A DNA stretch of 35,185 nucleotides from Amycolatopsis thailandensis (GCF_002234405.1 NZ_NMQT01000063.1:1-35185); one strand, 5' to 3'. Shown: positions 23,468 to 31,632, counted from the stretch's first letter. Notes: generated from the sequence alone by a model not told the origin. Numbers and translations: made by a program.

Positions 23468-23946
23468 CAGCCCGCCACCTCGTCTCGGACCTGGGCCCGC
23501 GGGCGGGCCATCGTGTAGGCGTCGGCGCCGGAGGGCTGGTAATAGCGCTTCCGGAGGCCGACGCGTTCGAAACCGTGCCGCTCGTAGAGCGTGATCGCCG
23601 CGTCGTTGTCGGTGCGGACTTCGAGGAACACCGGCGCGGCGAGTTCGTCCGCGCGGGCGAGAAGGGCCTTCAGCAGCGTGGTGCCGATCCCGTTGCGCTG
23701 GCTGCCGGGGTCGACGCCGATCGTGTGGATGCTCGCCTCGTAGTCGCCGCGGCGGCCGACGACGGCGAGCCCGGCGTAGCCGATGACCTCGTCGCTTTCA
23801 TCCGGACGGGCGACCAGGTAGTAGCCGCCGCCGTCGAGCTCCGCGTGGAAGGCGTAGGCGGTCCACGGCGAATCGCCGGGGAAGAGGATCTTCTCTATCT
23901 CGACACAGCGGGGGATATCCTTGCGGCGTAAGGGTTCCAGCCTCAC
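23467..23946 (-). CDS. rimI: Ribosomal protein S18-alanine N-acetyltransferase RimI
   Basis: A 159-aa GNAT acetyltransferase. The acetyl-CoA-binding loop is GSQRNGIGTTLL near residues 80-91, followed by FLEVRTDNDAAITLYERHGF. It acetylates the N-terminus of ribosomal protein S18 in well-studied bacteria. The GTG start overlaps the tsaB stop (GTGA). Its position between tsaB and tsaD is a widespread arrangement in actinobacteria. Confidence 0.93.
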   Translation of the reverse strand: MRLEPLRRKDIPRCVEIEKILFPGDSPWTAYAFHAELDGGGYYLVARPDESDEVIGYAGLAVVGRRGDYEASIHTIGVDPGSQRNGIGTTLLKALLARADELAAPVFLEVRTDNDAAITLYERHGFERVGLRKRYYQPSGADAYTMARPRAQVRDEVAG

Positions 23947-24602
23947 GGCGTGGTCACCTTCTTGCGCGCGGCCGGTTCGACGGCGTCCGGGCGGCGGAGG
24001 TAGAGCGGGGTGAGCGGGGCGGGTTCACTTTGGAAGTCCTCGCGAGCGGCTTTGACCAGTCCGAGCGGTGACGGGAAGCGCGGCTCGATCGGCTGGACGC
24101 CGAGGGCGTCCGCGTAGAGGAGTGCGCCGTCACCCGCCGCGACCTTGATGGTCGTCTCGAGGTCGGCGGGCCGCTGGACGTGCGGGCCGTCGGCGCGGGA
24201 GCCGTCGGCGGCGTACGCGGCCCAGTAGACCTCGCGGCGCCTCGCGTCGGTGAGGACGAGGAAGGGCGCTTCGCCGGGGGCGACGTCGGCGGCGATCGCG
24301 TCGAGGCTGCAGACCGGGTGGGCGGGGATGCCGAGGGCGTGGGCGAGCGACGCGGCGGTGGCCATACCGGCGCGGAGGCCGGTGAAGGGACCGGGGCCGA
24401 CGCCGCAGACGATGGCGTCGAGGTCGCGAAGCGTGGCGCCCGCGGCCTTGACGGCTTCCAGGGCGTGGGGCGTGATCAGCTCGCCGTGCGCGCGCGGATC
24501 GACCGTGACGCGGTCGCCGCGTGACTCGAGGACGTCGCCGTCCAGGGCGACGAGGCCCGCGGTGACCGCCGGGGTCGAGGTGTCGATGGCCAATACCAGC
24601 AC
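23943..24602 (-). CDS. tsaB: t6A synthesis protein TsaB
   Basis: A 219-aa inactive Kae1-like partner that dimerises with TsaD. The N-terminal LAIDTSTPAVTAGLV and the GVGPGPFTGLRAGMATA stretch are diagnostic. GTG start at 24602. It heads the tsaB-rimI-tsaD unit. Upstream, a cluster of five palindromic repeats and divergent matB separate it from tsaE, to which it is adjacent in relatives. Confidence 0.95.
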   Translation of the reverse strand: MLVLAIDTSTPAVTAGLVALDGDVLESRGDRVTVDPRAHGELITPHALEAVKAAGATLRDLDAIVCGVGPGPFTGLRAGMATAASLAHALGIPAHPVCSLDAIAADVAPGEAPFLVLTDARRREVYWAAYAADGSRADGPHVQRPADLETTIKVAAGDGALLYADALGVQPIEPRFPSPLGLVKAAREDFQSEPAPLTPLYLRRPDAVEPAARKKVTTP

Positions 24603-24629
24603 GGTTACCCAGCCTACGACCAGCGCCCC

Positions 24630-24885
24630 GGATCGCGTTTAGCGGGCTAAACGCGATCGGGTGCCCAGGCCCGCTCCCCACCGTCGGAGCGCGATTAGCC
24701 CGCTAAAGTCGCTCCGCCCGGAGGCGGCCCTACCGCCCCGTGGCCCCGGCACCGGATCGCGATTAGGGGGCTAAAGTCGCTCGCCCTCGCCCGCCTGTCA
24801 GATCGCGTTTAGCGGGCTAAACGCGATCTGCGCGGCCGGAGAGACGAGGGCCGCCGGAGCGCGATTAGCCCGCGAAAGTCGATCT
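24630..24885. repeat. Cluster of five palindromic repeats between tsaB and matB
   Basis: Copies at 24630-24660, 24686-24715, 24754-24783, 24800-24830 and 24856-24885. Arm types are mixed: two perfect GATCGCGTTTAGC palindromes, two with an AAAGTCGCT-type right arm, one with AAAGTCGATC. The region between divergent starts (24603-25000) is otherwise empty of genes, so both promoters must share space with the repeats. Confidence 0.85.
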
Positions 24886-25000
24886 CGGCGCTGGGTGTGA
24901 AGCAGGTCGCAGGGTCAGGGAGGGCAGCGCGGTACGGTCCGGAGAGGGGCCCTCAGGTTCCACGCGCCCCGGCCGTCGGAGTCGAGCAGGAGGTCACAAG

Positions 25001-26422
25001 GTGCCCGATCGGTTGTTCCCCACCCTGGCGAGCGACTCCGACAAGGAGGCCCTCCGCTTCGGCGACACCTCCCTGACCCACGCCGATGTCGCGGCCGTCG
25101 CCGGCACGCTCGCCCGCGACCTGCCGAGCGGCCGCGTCGCCATCTGGGCCACGCCGACGGTGCACACCAGCATCGCCGTGATCGCCGCGCTGCTCGCCGG
25201 CGTCCCCGCCATCCCGCTCAACCCGAAGATCGGCGAGCGCGAACTCGCCCACATCCTCGCCGACAGCGAGCCGGTCCTCGTACTCGCCGAACCGGGTGCC
25301 GACCTCCCCGCGGGCCTCACCGATCTACCCCGCCGCGACATCGCGCTCGAAGGCACGCCCGGCGATCTCCCCGCGGAACCGGACGCCGAGGCCCCGGCGC
25401 TGATCGTCTACACGTCCGGGACGACCGGTCCGCCCAAGGGCGTCGTCCTCCCCCGCCGCGCGATCTCGACCACTCTCGACGCGCTCGAGGACGCCTGGGA
25501 GTGGACCTCCGACGACGTCCTCGTCCACGGTCTCCCGCTCTTCCACGTGCACGGACTGATCCTCGGCATCCTCGGGCCGCTCCGGCGCGGCGGCTCGGTC
25601 CGGCACCTCGGCCGCTTCTCCACCGAAGGCGTCGCACGCGAACTCGCCGGCGGGGCGACGATGATGTTCGGCGTCCCGACCATGTATCACCGCATCGCCG
25701 GCGAAGTCGGCGACGACCCGGCACTCGCCGAAGCCCTGCGCGGCGCCCGGCTGCTCGTCTCCGGATCGGCCGCGCTGCCCGTCCACGACCATCAGCGCAT
25801 CACCGCGGCGACCGGCCAGCGCGTGATCGAGCGCTACGGGATGACCGAGACGCTCATGAACACCAGCGTCCGCGCCGACGGCGAGCGTGTCCCCGGCACT
25901 GTCGGAGTCCCTCTGAGCGGCGTCGATCTGCGGCTCGTGGACGAGGCGGGCAAAACGATCGAGGACCTGGAGACCGTCGGCGAGATCCAGGTCCGCGGTC
26001 CGAACCTGTTCACCGAGTACCTCAACCGTCCCGACGCCACCGAAGCCGCCTTCGACGACGGCTGGTTCCGGACCGGCGACATGGCGACCCGCGACGCGGC
26101 CGGCTACGTGAAGATCGTCGGCCGGAAGGCCACGGATCTGATCAAGAGCGGCGGCTACAAGATCGGCGCGGGCGAGATCGAGAACGCGCTGATGGAGCAC
26201 CCCGGTGTCGCGGAGGTCGCGGTGACCGGCGAACCCGACGACGACCTCGGCGAGCGCATCGTGGCCTGGGTCGTGCCCGACGGGGAACGCCCGGCCGAGT
26301 CGGAACTCGCCGACCACGTTTCGCGGCTGCTGTCGCCGCACAAGCGGCCTCGGGTGGTCCGCTACCTGGAAGCGTTGCCGCGCAACGACATGGGCAAGGT
26401 CATGAAGCGGGCGCTCGGATGA
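25001..26422 (+). CDS. matB: Malonyl-CoA synthetase MatB (acyl-AMP ligase)
   Basis: A 473-aa adenylate-forming enzyme that makes malonyl- or methylmalonyl-CoA from the free diacid, ATP and CoA. The P-loop-like YTSGTTGPPKG is at 137-147, ERYGMTET follows, and the catalytic lysine K466 is in NDMGKVMKRAL. The sequence is very close, from memory, to Streptomyces MatB, including LPLFHVHGLILGILGPLRR and LVSGSAALPVHDH. GTG start with AGGAGGT upstream. The downstream carboxyltransferase overlaps by ATGA, so both supply malonyl-type extender units. Confidence 0.93.
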   Translation: MPDRLFPTLASDSDKEALRFGDTSLTHADVAAVAGTLARDLPSGRVAIWATPTVHTSIAVIAALLAGVPAIPLNPKIGERELAHILADSEPVLVLAEPGADLPAGLTDLPRRDIALEGTPGDLPAEPDAEAPALIVYTSGTTGPPKGVVLPRRAISTTLDALEDAWEWTSDDVLVHGLPLFHVHGLILGILGPLRRGGSVRHLGRFSTEGVARELAGGATMMFGVPTMYHRIAGEVGDDPALAEALRGARLLVSGSAALPVHDHQRITAATGQRVIERYGMTETLMNTSVRADGERVPGTVGVPLSGVDLRLVDEAGKTIEDLETVGEIQVRGPNLFTEYLNRPDATEAAFDDGWFRTGDMATRDAAGYVKIVGRKATDLIKSGGYKIGAGEIENALMEHPGVAEVAVTGEPDDDLGERIVAWVVPDGERPAESELADHVSRLLSPHKRPRVVRYLEALPRNDMGKVMKRALG

Positions 26423-27750
26423 GCAGGCCCTCGGCGCGATCGGTCATCGAGGAGATCGCGACCGGTTTCGAGGACCTGGATGTTTCGCGGTCCGATGAAC
26501 CGGCCGACGGGCCGATCGAGTGGCCGGGCTACCGCGCGGCGCGCGAAGCCGCTGAGAAACGGACTGGCGAGGACGAGTCCGTGCTTTGCGGGACCGCCCG
26601 AATCGGCGACGTCGAAGCGGTGGTGATCGCCTTCGAGTTCGGCTTCCTGGGCGGGTCGATCGGGCAGCGGACCGGTGATCGCGTCGAGGCGGCGTTCGCG
26701 CGGGCAGTGGAGTCCCGGTTGCCGGTGGTGTCGCTGATCGCGACCGGCGGCAGCCGCATGCAGCACGGGATGCTCGCGCTTTCGCAGTTGCAGCGCATCG
26801 CTCGGGCGGCGGCCGGAGCCCGAGCGGTGCCGCAGATCTCGGTGCTGCGCGATCCGACCACGGGCGGCGGCTGGGCGACGCTCGGAGCGAGCGCCGACGT
26901 CGTTCTCGCGCTGCCCGAGGCGCAGGTCGGTTTCGCCGGCTCCCGGGTACGATCTGCCGACGCGCCCCCGGAGGCGTACACGGCTGAAGCGAAGCTCGCT
27001 TGGGGCCAGGTCGACGGCATCGTGCCGTCAGCCGACCTTCCCGCGACGCTGCAACGGTGGCTGCGGTTGCTGTCTTCTCCGACGACGGAGGCCGCTGAGC
27101 CGCCATCCGCTCTCGGGTCGGCGAACTTGCCTGAAAGCGGATGGGAAGCGGTTCAGACCGCGCGCGCCGCTGATCGGCCGAGGGCTGCCGAGTACCTCGA
27201 CGCGTACTTCGACTGGCGTGAGGATGTCTCGGGCGACAGGTGCGGCGGAGTCGACTCCGGCGTCTTGTGCGGCTTCGGCTGGCGAGGCGGCCGTGCGATC
27301 GCGTACGCGGCGCAGTGCGGGACGCCGACGCTGCCGGCGGGGTTCCGGACGGCGGCGCGCCTGGTGAGGCTCGCGTCGAGGCTCGGGATCCCGGTACTCA
27401 CCCTCGTCGACACCCCGGGCGCCGCGAACGACGCGGCGGCCGAACGGGACGGGGCCGGAGCGGCGATCGCGGAGTTGTTCGAGGCTGTCGCGAGCGCGGC
27501 CGTGCCGATCACGACGCTGGTGATCGGGGAAGGCGGTTCCGGCGGCGCGCTCGCGTTCGCGGCGCCGGGGTCGACGTGGGTGGCGCCCGGCGCGTACTTC
27601 TCGGTCACCTCGCCCGAGGCGGCCGCGGCGATCCTCAAGCTGCCCGCCGACGAGGTCCCCGCTCTCGCGGACCGGCTGCGGTTGCGCCCCCAGGACCTGG
27701 TCGCCCTGGGAATCGCGCGCTCCGTCGTCGAGCCCGCGGATCGCGTTTAG
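26419..27750 (+). CDS. Fused acetyl-CoA carboxylase carboxyltransferase (AccD-AccA type)
   Basis: A 443-aa protein in which an AccD-like half is followed by an AccA-like half. GGSRMQHGMLAL near 111-121 is the beta-subunit oxyanion motif and GEGGSGGALAFA near 370-381 is the alpha-subunit one. The N-terminal Cys4 zinc ribbon of AccD is absent. It should transfer carboxyl from biotin to acyl-CoA, or act in reverse with MatB. The ATGA overlap couples it to matB. Its final residues (ADRV) and stop lie in a palindromic repeat. Confidence 0.88.
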   Translation: MSRPSARSVIEEIATGFEDLDVSRSDEPADGPIEWPGYRAAREAAEKRTGEDESVLCGTARIGDVEAVVIAFEFGFLGGSIGQRTGDRVEAAFARAVESRLPVVSLIATGGSRMQHGMLALSQLQRIARAAAGARAVPQISVLRDPTTGGGWATLGASADVVLALPEAQVGFAGSRVRSADAPPEAYTAEAKLAWGQVDGIVPSADLPATLQRWLRLLSSPTTEAAEPPSALGSANLPESGWEAVQTARAADRPRAAEYLDAYFDWREDVSGDRCGGVDSGVLCGFGWRGGRAIAYAAQCGTPTLPAGFRTAARLVRLASRLGIPVLTLVDTPGAANDAAAERDGAGAAIAELFEAVASAAVPITTLVIGEGGSGGALAFAAPGSTWVAPGAYFSVTSPEAAAAILKLPADEVPALADRLRLRPQDLVALGIARSVVEPADRV

Positions 27751-27769
27751 CGGGCTAAACGCGATCCGG
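27738..27769. repeat. Palindromic repeat containing the carboxyltransferase stop
   Basis: A perfect GGATCGCGTTTAGC, GG, GCTAAACGCGATCC palindrome followed by GG. The TAG at 27748-27750 inside it terminates the carboxyltransferase gene, giving the same ADRV end as ubiA. Confidence 0.88.
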
Positions 27770-28190
27770 GCGGGTTCATTGAAAAATCACCGAATACATT
27801 CGATTCGAAGGTAAGCGACAAACGGTCGAAGATCGGCGCTGAACGGGCACGCCATGCCGAGCATGACCATCTGCATGTGCGAATGCAGGTTTCGAACGTC
27901 CGATACTGAACAGTTCTCTCAGCGCCGACAATGCTAATTCACTTGATAGAGTGAGCTCGGACAACTCTGAGTATGGCCAGCTCCCGCCAACTGCCTAAAG
28001 AGACCTTGAGTCGCGTCGGCAACTACTCTTTCGAGTTACCACGTTGGGATCCGACGACCTGGGGTGAAGTGCGCCGACCGCTCGGCGCAGGATCCAGCAA
28101 CCTTTCACTTACCGCCCCGTAGGTCCGGAAAGTTCGTCCACAATGGCTTGTGTTGCGACTGAGCAACAAACGAATGCCGCAAAACAAAGG
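27770..28190. other. Lower-GC intergenic islet
   Basis: About 420 bp that is AT-richer than its surroundings and has no convincing gene; short frames on either strand show no family features. TTCACTtgatAGAGTGA near 27941 is a small palindrome with a -10-like TAGAGT. A strong hairpin ends the stretch at 28220, so a small non-coding transcript is possible. It may also be a decayed insertion. Confidence 0.35.
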
Positions 28191-28220
28191 AAGCGGCTCC
28201 CCAGGCACGGGGAGCCGCTT
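28191..28220. terminator. Strong 12-bp hairpin terminator
   Basis: AAGCGGCTCCCC (28191-28202), loop AGGCAC, GGGGAGCCGCTT (28209-28220) then TTG. A-rich sequence upstream (AAAACAAAGG) makes it bidirectional in form. No gene ends just upstream on the plus strand, so it would terminate an unannotated transcript. Confidence 0.7.
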
Positions 28221-28270
28221 TGAAGTTCAACAGCTCCACCAACCCGAAAAGTCTTATGGAGGCGTCAAAC

Positions 28271-28681
28271 ATGACCAGCGTAGCGCCGTGTTCCGGCGGT
28301 ATGCCAGAGGAGCCACCCCAGCCGCAGGCGATGACCCCGGATACGAACCAGGATCACCGCGACGGGTGTCACCCGGCAGAAGTCACTCTCGACGAATTGC
28401 TCGACCTGGCAGGCGAACCGGTCGGCATGGTCACCGACCCCGCGTGCCGTCGCGTGCATCTGCGCCCCGCGGCCCAGTGGCCCGACTTCTGGCGAAGCAC
28501 GTTCTTCGGCAGCAAGGAGAACAGCAGGCGTGTCCTGCTCTACTGGTTCGCCTTGATCTCCGCGCTTCTCGCGCTGGCCGTGGTCGCGCCGCCCGCCGCT
28601 CAAACCGGCGTGATCGGCCTGTGCGGCTTGTGGTGGCTCCACCGCCGGCGCGGACCGCGAGCCGAACCGGCCGCCGTCTAG
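28271..28681 (+). CDS. Small hypothetical membrane protein
   Basis: A 136-aa protein of unknown function. The ATG at 28271 follows GGAGG by 9 bases; the upstream extension to 28220 begins inside the terminator and is rejected. The hydrophilic N-terminus is proline- and histidine-rich. LDELLDLAGEPVGMV and a C-terminal hydrophobic region (VLLYWFALISALLALAVVA, then TGVIGLCGLWWL) suggest one or two transmembrane helices and a basic RRRGPRAE tail. It stands alone between two terminators in the lower-GC islet. Confidence 0.6.
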   Translation: MTSVAPCSGGMPEEPPQPQAMTPDTNQDHRDGCHPAEVTLDELLDLAGEPVGMVTDPACRRVHLRPAAQWPDFWRSTFFGSKENSRRVLLYWFALISALLALAVVAPPAAQTGVIGLCGLWWLHRRRGPRAEPAAV

Positions 28682-28691
28682 AGAAGCAGGA

Positions 28692-28745
28692 TGCGCATGC
28701 CGCTGTGGCTACCAGCGGCATGCGCACCCCCAAGCCCGCTTGGGG
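28692..28745 (+). terminator. Tandem terminator hairpins
   Basis: A perfect 14-bp stem (28692-28705/28713-28726, 7-nt loop) followed at once by CCCCAAG-CCCG-CTTGGGG (28728-28745). They lie 10 bases after the small membrane protein gene. Confidence 0.8.
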
Positions 28746-28793
28746 CATGGACGAGACGCTTCGCCGGAGCGGCCCTGATGCGGCATCCGGGTG

Positions 28794-28940
28794 AGATCGC
28801 GTTTAGCGGGCTAATCGCGATCCGGCGGCACCCGTCGCGTTTAGCGGGCTAAACGCGATCCGGTCGCACAGATCGCGATTAGGGGGCTAAACGCGAGTCG
28901 GCCGAGCGCGTCGCGATTAGCCCGCTAAACGCAGGTCAGG
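28794..28940. repeat. Cluster of four palindromic repeats at the 3' end of tsaE
   Basis: Copies at 28794-28825, 28833-28863, 28870-28901 and 28908-28940. The last contains the tsaE stop (minus TAA, 28917-28919) and codes for its terminal DLRLAG. Spacers are only 6-7 bp, the tightest spacing in the window. Confidence 0.88.
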
Positions 28941-29381
28941 CGTGCGGGACGCCCAGGTGCCGTGTGGCTCCAGGGTGACCTCGCGGACGTCGTCCTCGCG
29001 GCGATCCAGGCGCACGACGAGGTAGTCGTCCGAAAGGCGCTCCGCGGCGCCCTCGCCCCATTCGACGACCAGGGCGGATCGCTCCAGTTCGGTGTCGAGG
29101 TCCAGGTCGTCCAGCTGCGAGAGATCCCCGCCGAGCCGATACGCGTCGACGTGCACCAGAGCGACCCCTGCCTCGCCGGCCGGATGCACACGGGCGATCA
29201 CGAACGTCGGCGAGCTGACGCGTCCGCCGACGCCGAGACCATCCGCGATCCCGCGGGTCAGCGTCGTCTTGCCCGCCCCGAGCGGCCCGGCGAGCAGCAC
29301 GAGGTCACCCGCGCGCAGCGAGCGCCCGAGCGCGCGCCCGAAATCCATGGTCGACTCGGGAGTCGGGAAAGCGAAGTTCAT
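28917..29381 (-). CDS. tsaE: t6A ATPase TsaE
   Basis: A 154-aa P-loop ATPase that drives turnover of the TsaB-TsaD complex. Walker A is GPLGAGKTT (32-40). SSPTFVIAR, HVDAYRL and VVEWGEGAAE follow in family order. ATG 29381 overlaps the hydrolase stop (TGATG); an earlier in-frame GTG lies within the hydrolase gene. The last six residues (DLRLAG) and stop come from a palindromic repeat, a C-terminal extension unlikely to be conserved. Confidence 0.95.
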   Translation of the reverse strand: MNFAFPTPESTMDFGRALGRSLRAGDLVLLAGPLGAGKTTLTRGIADGLGVGGRVSSPTFVIARVHPAGEAGVALVHVDAYRLGGDLSQLDDLDLDTELERSALVVEWGEGAAERLSDDYLVVRLDRREDDVREVTLEPHGTWASRTPDLRLAG

Positions 29382-30478
29382 CAGCGTTGCCACCACCAGG
29401 TTCGCCGTTCGGAAGTCTCACCATCGGTGCCCGTGCACCGTTGCACCAAGTCGATCAGGTGGCTGTTCACCAGTTCGGGTTGTTCCAGCTGCACCATGTG
29501 TCCCGCGCCGCGCACGCGCACCAGCTCCGCGTCCGGCAGCTCCGAGGCGATCCGCTCGGCGTGCGCGATCGGCGTGAACCGGTCGGAATCCCCGCCGACG
29601 ACCAGCACATGCGCGTGCTTCAGCCCAGCGAGCGCGGCGTACCGGTTGTGGCTGCCGAGGGTGTCGACGAAGTTCACGAGCCCGCGCACCGGCGTCACTT
29701 CGAGCATTTCCAGCATGAAATCGACCAGTCGCGGAGACACGTCACGGCTGCCGAAAGCCAGCCTGCGCACAGCCTGCCGAGTCAGCTGACCGCCGGCCGC
29801 GCGCACGAATTCGACGAGTCCCGGCTGCCAGCCGGCCAGTCCGCCGACGCCTCGCGTGAGCGGGTTGTACTTCGAGAGCAGTGATCTCGGCAGCCCGCGA
29901 GCGCCGACCTCGCCCGCCGCGGTCGCGATGAACGCGACGCCGCCGACGCGGTCGTCGAACAGCTCAGGATGCTCCGCGGCGAGCTCCATGATCACCATGC
30001 CGCCCATCGAGTGCCCCATGAGCACGATGGGCCCGTCCGGCACCACCGAGCGCAGGACCATGTCGAGGTCGCGCGACAGCTGTTCGATGGTGCTGGTTTC
30101 GGCGGTCGCGGCGCCGGATTGCCCGTGCCCGCGATGGTCGTAGTAGACCTGACGCACCCGAGGCAGCTTCAGCGACGCGAGGTCTCGCCGCTGGAAATGC
30201 CAGCAGCGCTTCGACAACGCGAAACCGTGCACGCCGACGACGGTCAGCTCCGGTTCTCCCCCATCGGCCGGATCGATCTCCTCGACCGCGAGCGGCGTGC
30301 CGTCCTCCGCCGCCACTGTCGACGTCCGATCTGGTTCAAGATCCCCCAACGGCTCGTCCACGAACGGATCCTCACTCTGCCGCCGCTGCTGTGCGGCGAC
30401 GGCGATCGCGGCGGCGGTGCCGGTGGCGACCGCCCCGACGCCGCCGACGATGGCCAGCAGTCGTCGTGAAGGTGTCAC
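29381..30478 (-). CDS. Alpha/beta-hydrolase, membrane-anchored
   Basis: A 365-aa hydrolase. GTG 30478 overlaps the alr stop (GTGA). An N-terminal hydrophobic segment (LLAIVGGVGAVATGTAAAIA) is a signal anchor. The catalytic triad is readable: serine in GHSMGG, aspartate in GGDSDRFTP and histidine in GAGHMVQ. The oxyanion region is VHGFALSKRCW. Esterase, lipase or epoxide hydrolase activity is possible; the substrate is unknown. A hydrolase between alr and tsaE is a recurrent arrangement in actinomycetes. Confidence 0.85.
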   Translation of the reverse strand: MTPSRRLLAIVGGVGAVATGTAAAIAVAAQQRRQSEDPFVDEPLGDLEPDRTSTVAAEDGTPLAVEEIDPADGGEPELTVVGVHGFALSKRCWHFQRRDLASLKLPRVRQVYYDHRGHGQSGAATAETSTIEQLSRDLDMVLRSVVPDGPIVLMGHSMGGMVIMELAAEHPELFDDRVGGVAFIATAAGEVGARGLPRSLLSKYNPLTRGVGGLAGWQPGLVEFVRAAGGQLTRQAVRRLAFGSRDVSPRLVDFMLEMLEVTPVRGLVNFVDTLGSHNRYAALAGLKHAHVLVVGGDSDRFTPIAHAERIASELPDAELVRVRGAGHMVQLEQPELVNSHLIDLVQRCTGTDGETSERRTWWWQR

Positions 30479-31614
30479 GAGCCCACCTCCAGATACGTCC
30501 GGTGGATCCGCGGCCGGTACATCGAGGTCACGATCTCGTAGTCGATCGTCCCCAGCTTGTCGGCCCATTCCCGGGCCGTGGGCTCACCGAAAGCGCCCTG
30601 GCCGAAGAGGATCACTTCGCTGCCGACAGCCGGTTCGTCGTCTCCGCAGTCGACGATCAGCTGATCCATGCAGACGCGGCCGACGACCGGCCTGCGTTTT
30701 CCGCCGAGCAGGACGTCCATTCGTCCGGAAAGCGACCTCGGCACGCCGTCGGCGTATCCGACCGGGACGAGGGCGAGGGTGGTGTCGCGCTCCGCCGTCC
30801 AGGTGTGGCCGTACGAGACCGATTCACCGGACGCGATCCGCTTGGTGAGGACGACCGACGACTTGAAGGTCATCGCCGGGCGCAGGTCGTCGTCGGTGGG
30901 CACAGGGTTCAGCCCGTAGATCGCGATCCCAGGGCGCACGAGGTCGAAGTGCAGGTCGGACCTGGTCAGCACGGCGGCGGAGTTCGCGATGTGCCGCATC
31001 GGGTTCAGGCCAGCCGCGCGGGCGATGTCGTAGGCCTCGTCGAACCGCTTCGCCTGCGCGTCGATGGAGGGGTGGCCGAGGTCGTCGGCGCAGGCGAGGT
31101 GCGACCAGATCGCGACGACCTCGATGAACGGCTGCGCGGCTGCGGCTGCCTCGACCAGCGCGGGCCATTCCGCAGATGGGCAGCCGTTTCGGGACAGTCC
31201 GGTGTCGATCTTGAGGTGCACCCGCCCGATCGCGTTTAGCCCGCTAAAGTCGCGCGCCCGGCGCACGCCGTCGGCCACGCGGGCAAGCTCCTCGAGGGAG
31301 CTGACGGCGACGTCGATGTCTTCGGCGATCGCGGGCGCGAAGTCGGCTTCGGGAGTGTCGAGCCAGCTGAAGAGCCGGACCCCGATGCCCGCGCGGCGCA
31401 GCGCGAGCGCCTCGCCGAGGGAGCAGGTGCCCAGCCAGGTGGCCCCGCCCTCGATGGCGGCACGGCCTACTTCGAGCGCTCCATGGCCGTAGCCGTCGGC
31501 CTTGACGACGGCCATCGTCTGGGCGCCGGGGGCGCGGGAGGCGAGCAGGGCGACATTGTGCCGGATGGCGGACAGGTCGATGACGACCTCGGCACGCGGG
31601 AAACTGGCGGTCAT
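30475..31614 (-). CDS. alr: Alanine racemase with a repeat-encoded insert
   Basis: A 379-aa PLP enzyme that makes D-alanine for peptidoglycan. The PLP lysine is K38 (VVKADGYGHG) and the second catalytic residue Y268 (SYGHTW). Residues 121-130 (RDFSGLNAIG) are encoded by a palindromic repeat (31228-31253) read in frame, just before the conserved VHLKIDTGLSRNG. The ATG at 31614 is fixed by MTASFPRAEVVIDLSAIRHN; it sits in the loop of a long hairpin that starts 11 bases after the ugpC stop. Downstream coupling to the hydrolase and tsaE follows. Confidence 0.95.
   Translation of the reverse strand: MTASFPRAEVVIDLSAIRHNVALLASRAPGAQTMAVVKADGYGHGALEVGRAAIEGGATWLGTCSLGEALALRRAGIGVRLFSWLDTPEADFAPAIAEDIDVAVSSLEELARVADGVRRARDFSGLNAIGRVHLKIDTGLSRNGCPSAEWPALVEAAAAAQPFIEVVAIWSHLACADDLGHPSIDAQAKRFDEAYDIARAAGLNPMRHIANSAAVLTRSDLHFDLVRPGIAIYGLNPVPTDDDLRPAMTFKSSVVLTKRIASGESVSYGHTWTAERDTTLALVPVGYADGVPRSLSGRMDVLLGGKRRPVVGRVCMDQLIVDCGDDEPAVGSEVILFGQGAFGEPTAREWADKLGTIDYEIVTSMYRPRIHRTYLEVGS
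31228..31253. repeat. Palindromic repeat inside the alr coding sequence
   Basis: GATCGCGTTTAGCC then CGCTAAAGTCGC, the same TTTAGCCCGCTAAAGTCG type as the intergenic copies. Read on the minus strand in frame it gives DFSGLNAI without a stop, since the only frame free of TAG/TAA is used. Confidence 0.88.
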
Positions 31615-31632
31615 AACGACCACCAGTTTCCC
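31598..31632 (-). promoter_or_regulatory. Hairpin enclosing the alr start codon
   Basis: Arms GGGAAACTGGCGGTC (31598-31612) and GACCACCAGTTTCCC (31618-31632) pair with one mismatch around a 5-nt loop. On the minus transcript the ATG of alr lies at the loop and the start of the 3' arm, so the initiation site is sequestered. It may end ugpC transcription, limit alr translation, or act as an operator. Confidence 0.65.

Noticed and set aside
24630..24885. Repeat clusters as a CRISPR array
   Set aside because: Repeats differ, alternate in orientation and have irregular spacers; no cas genes are present.
28150..28794. 214-aa frame spanning the terminator and the small membrane protein
   Set aside because: It runs through the strong hairpin and is in another frame from the gene with a proper ribosome site and hydrophobic helix.
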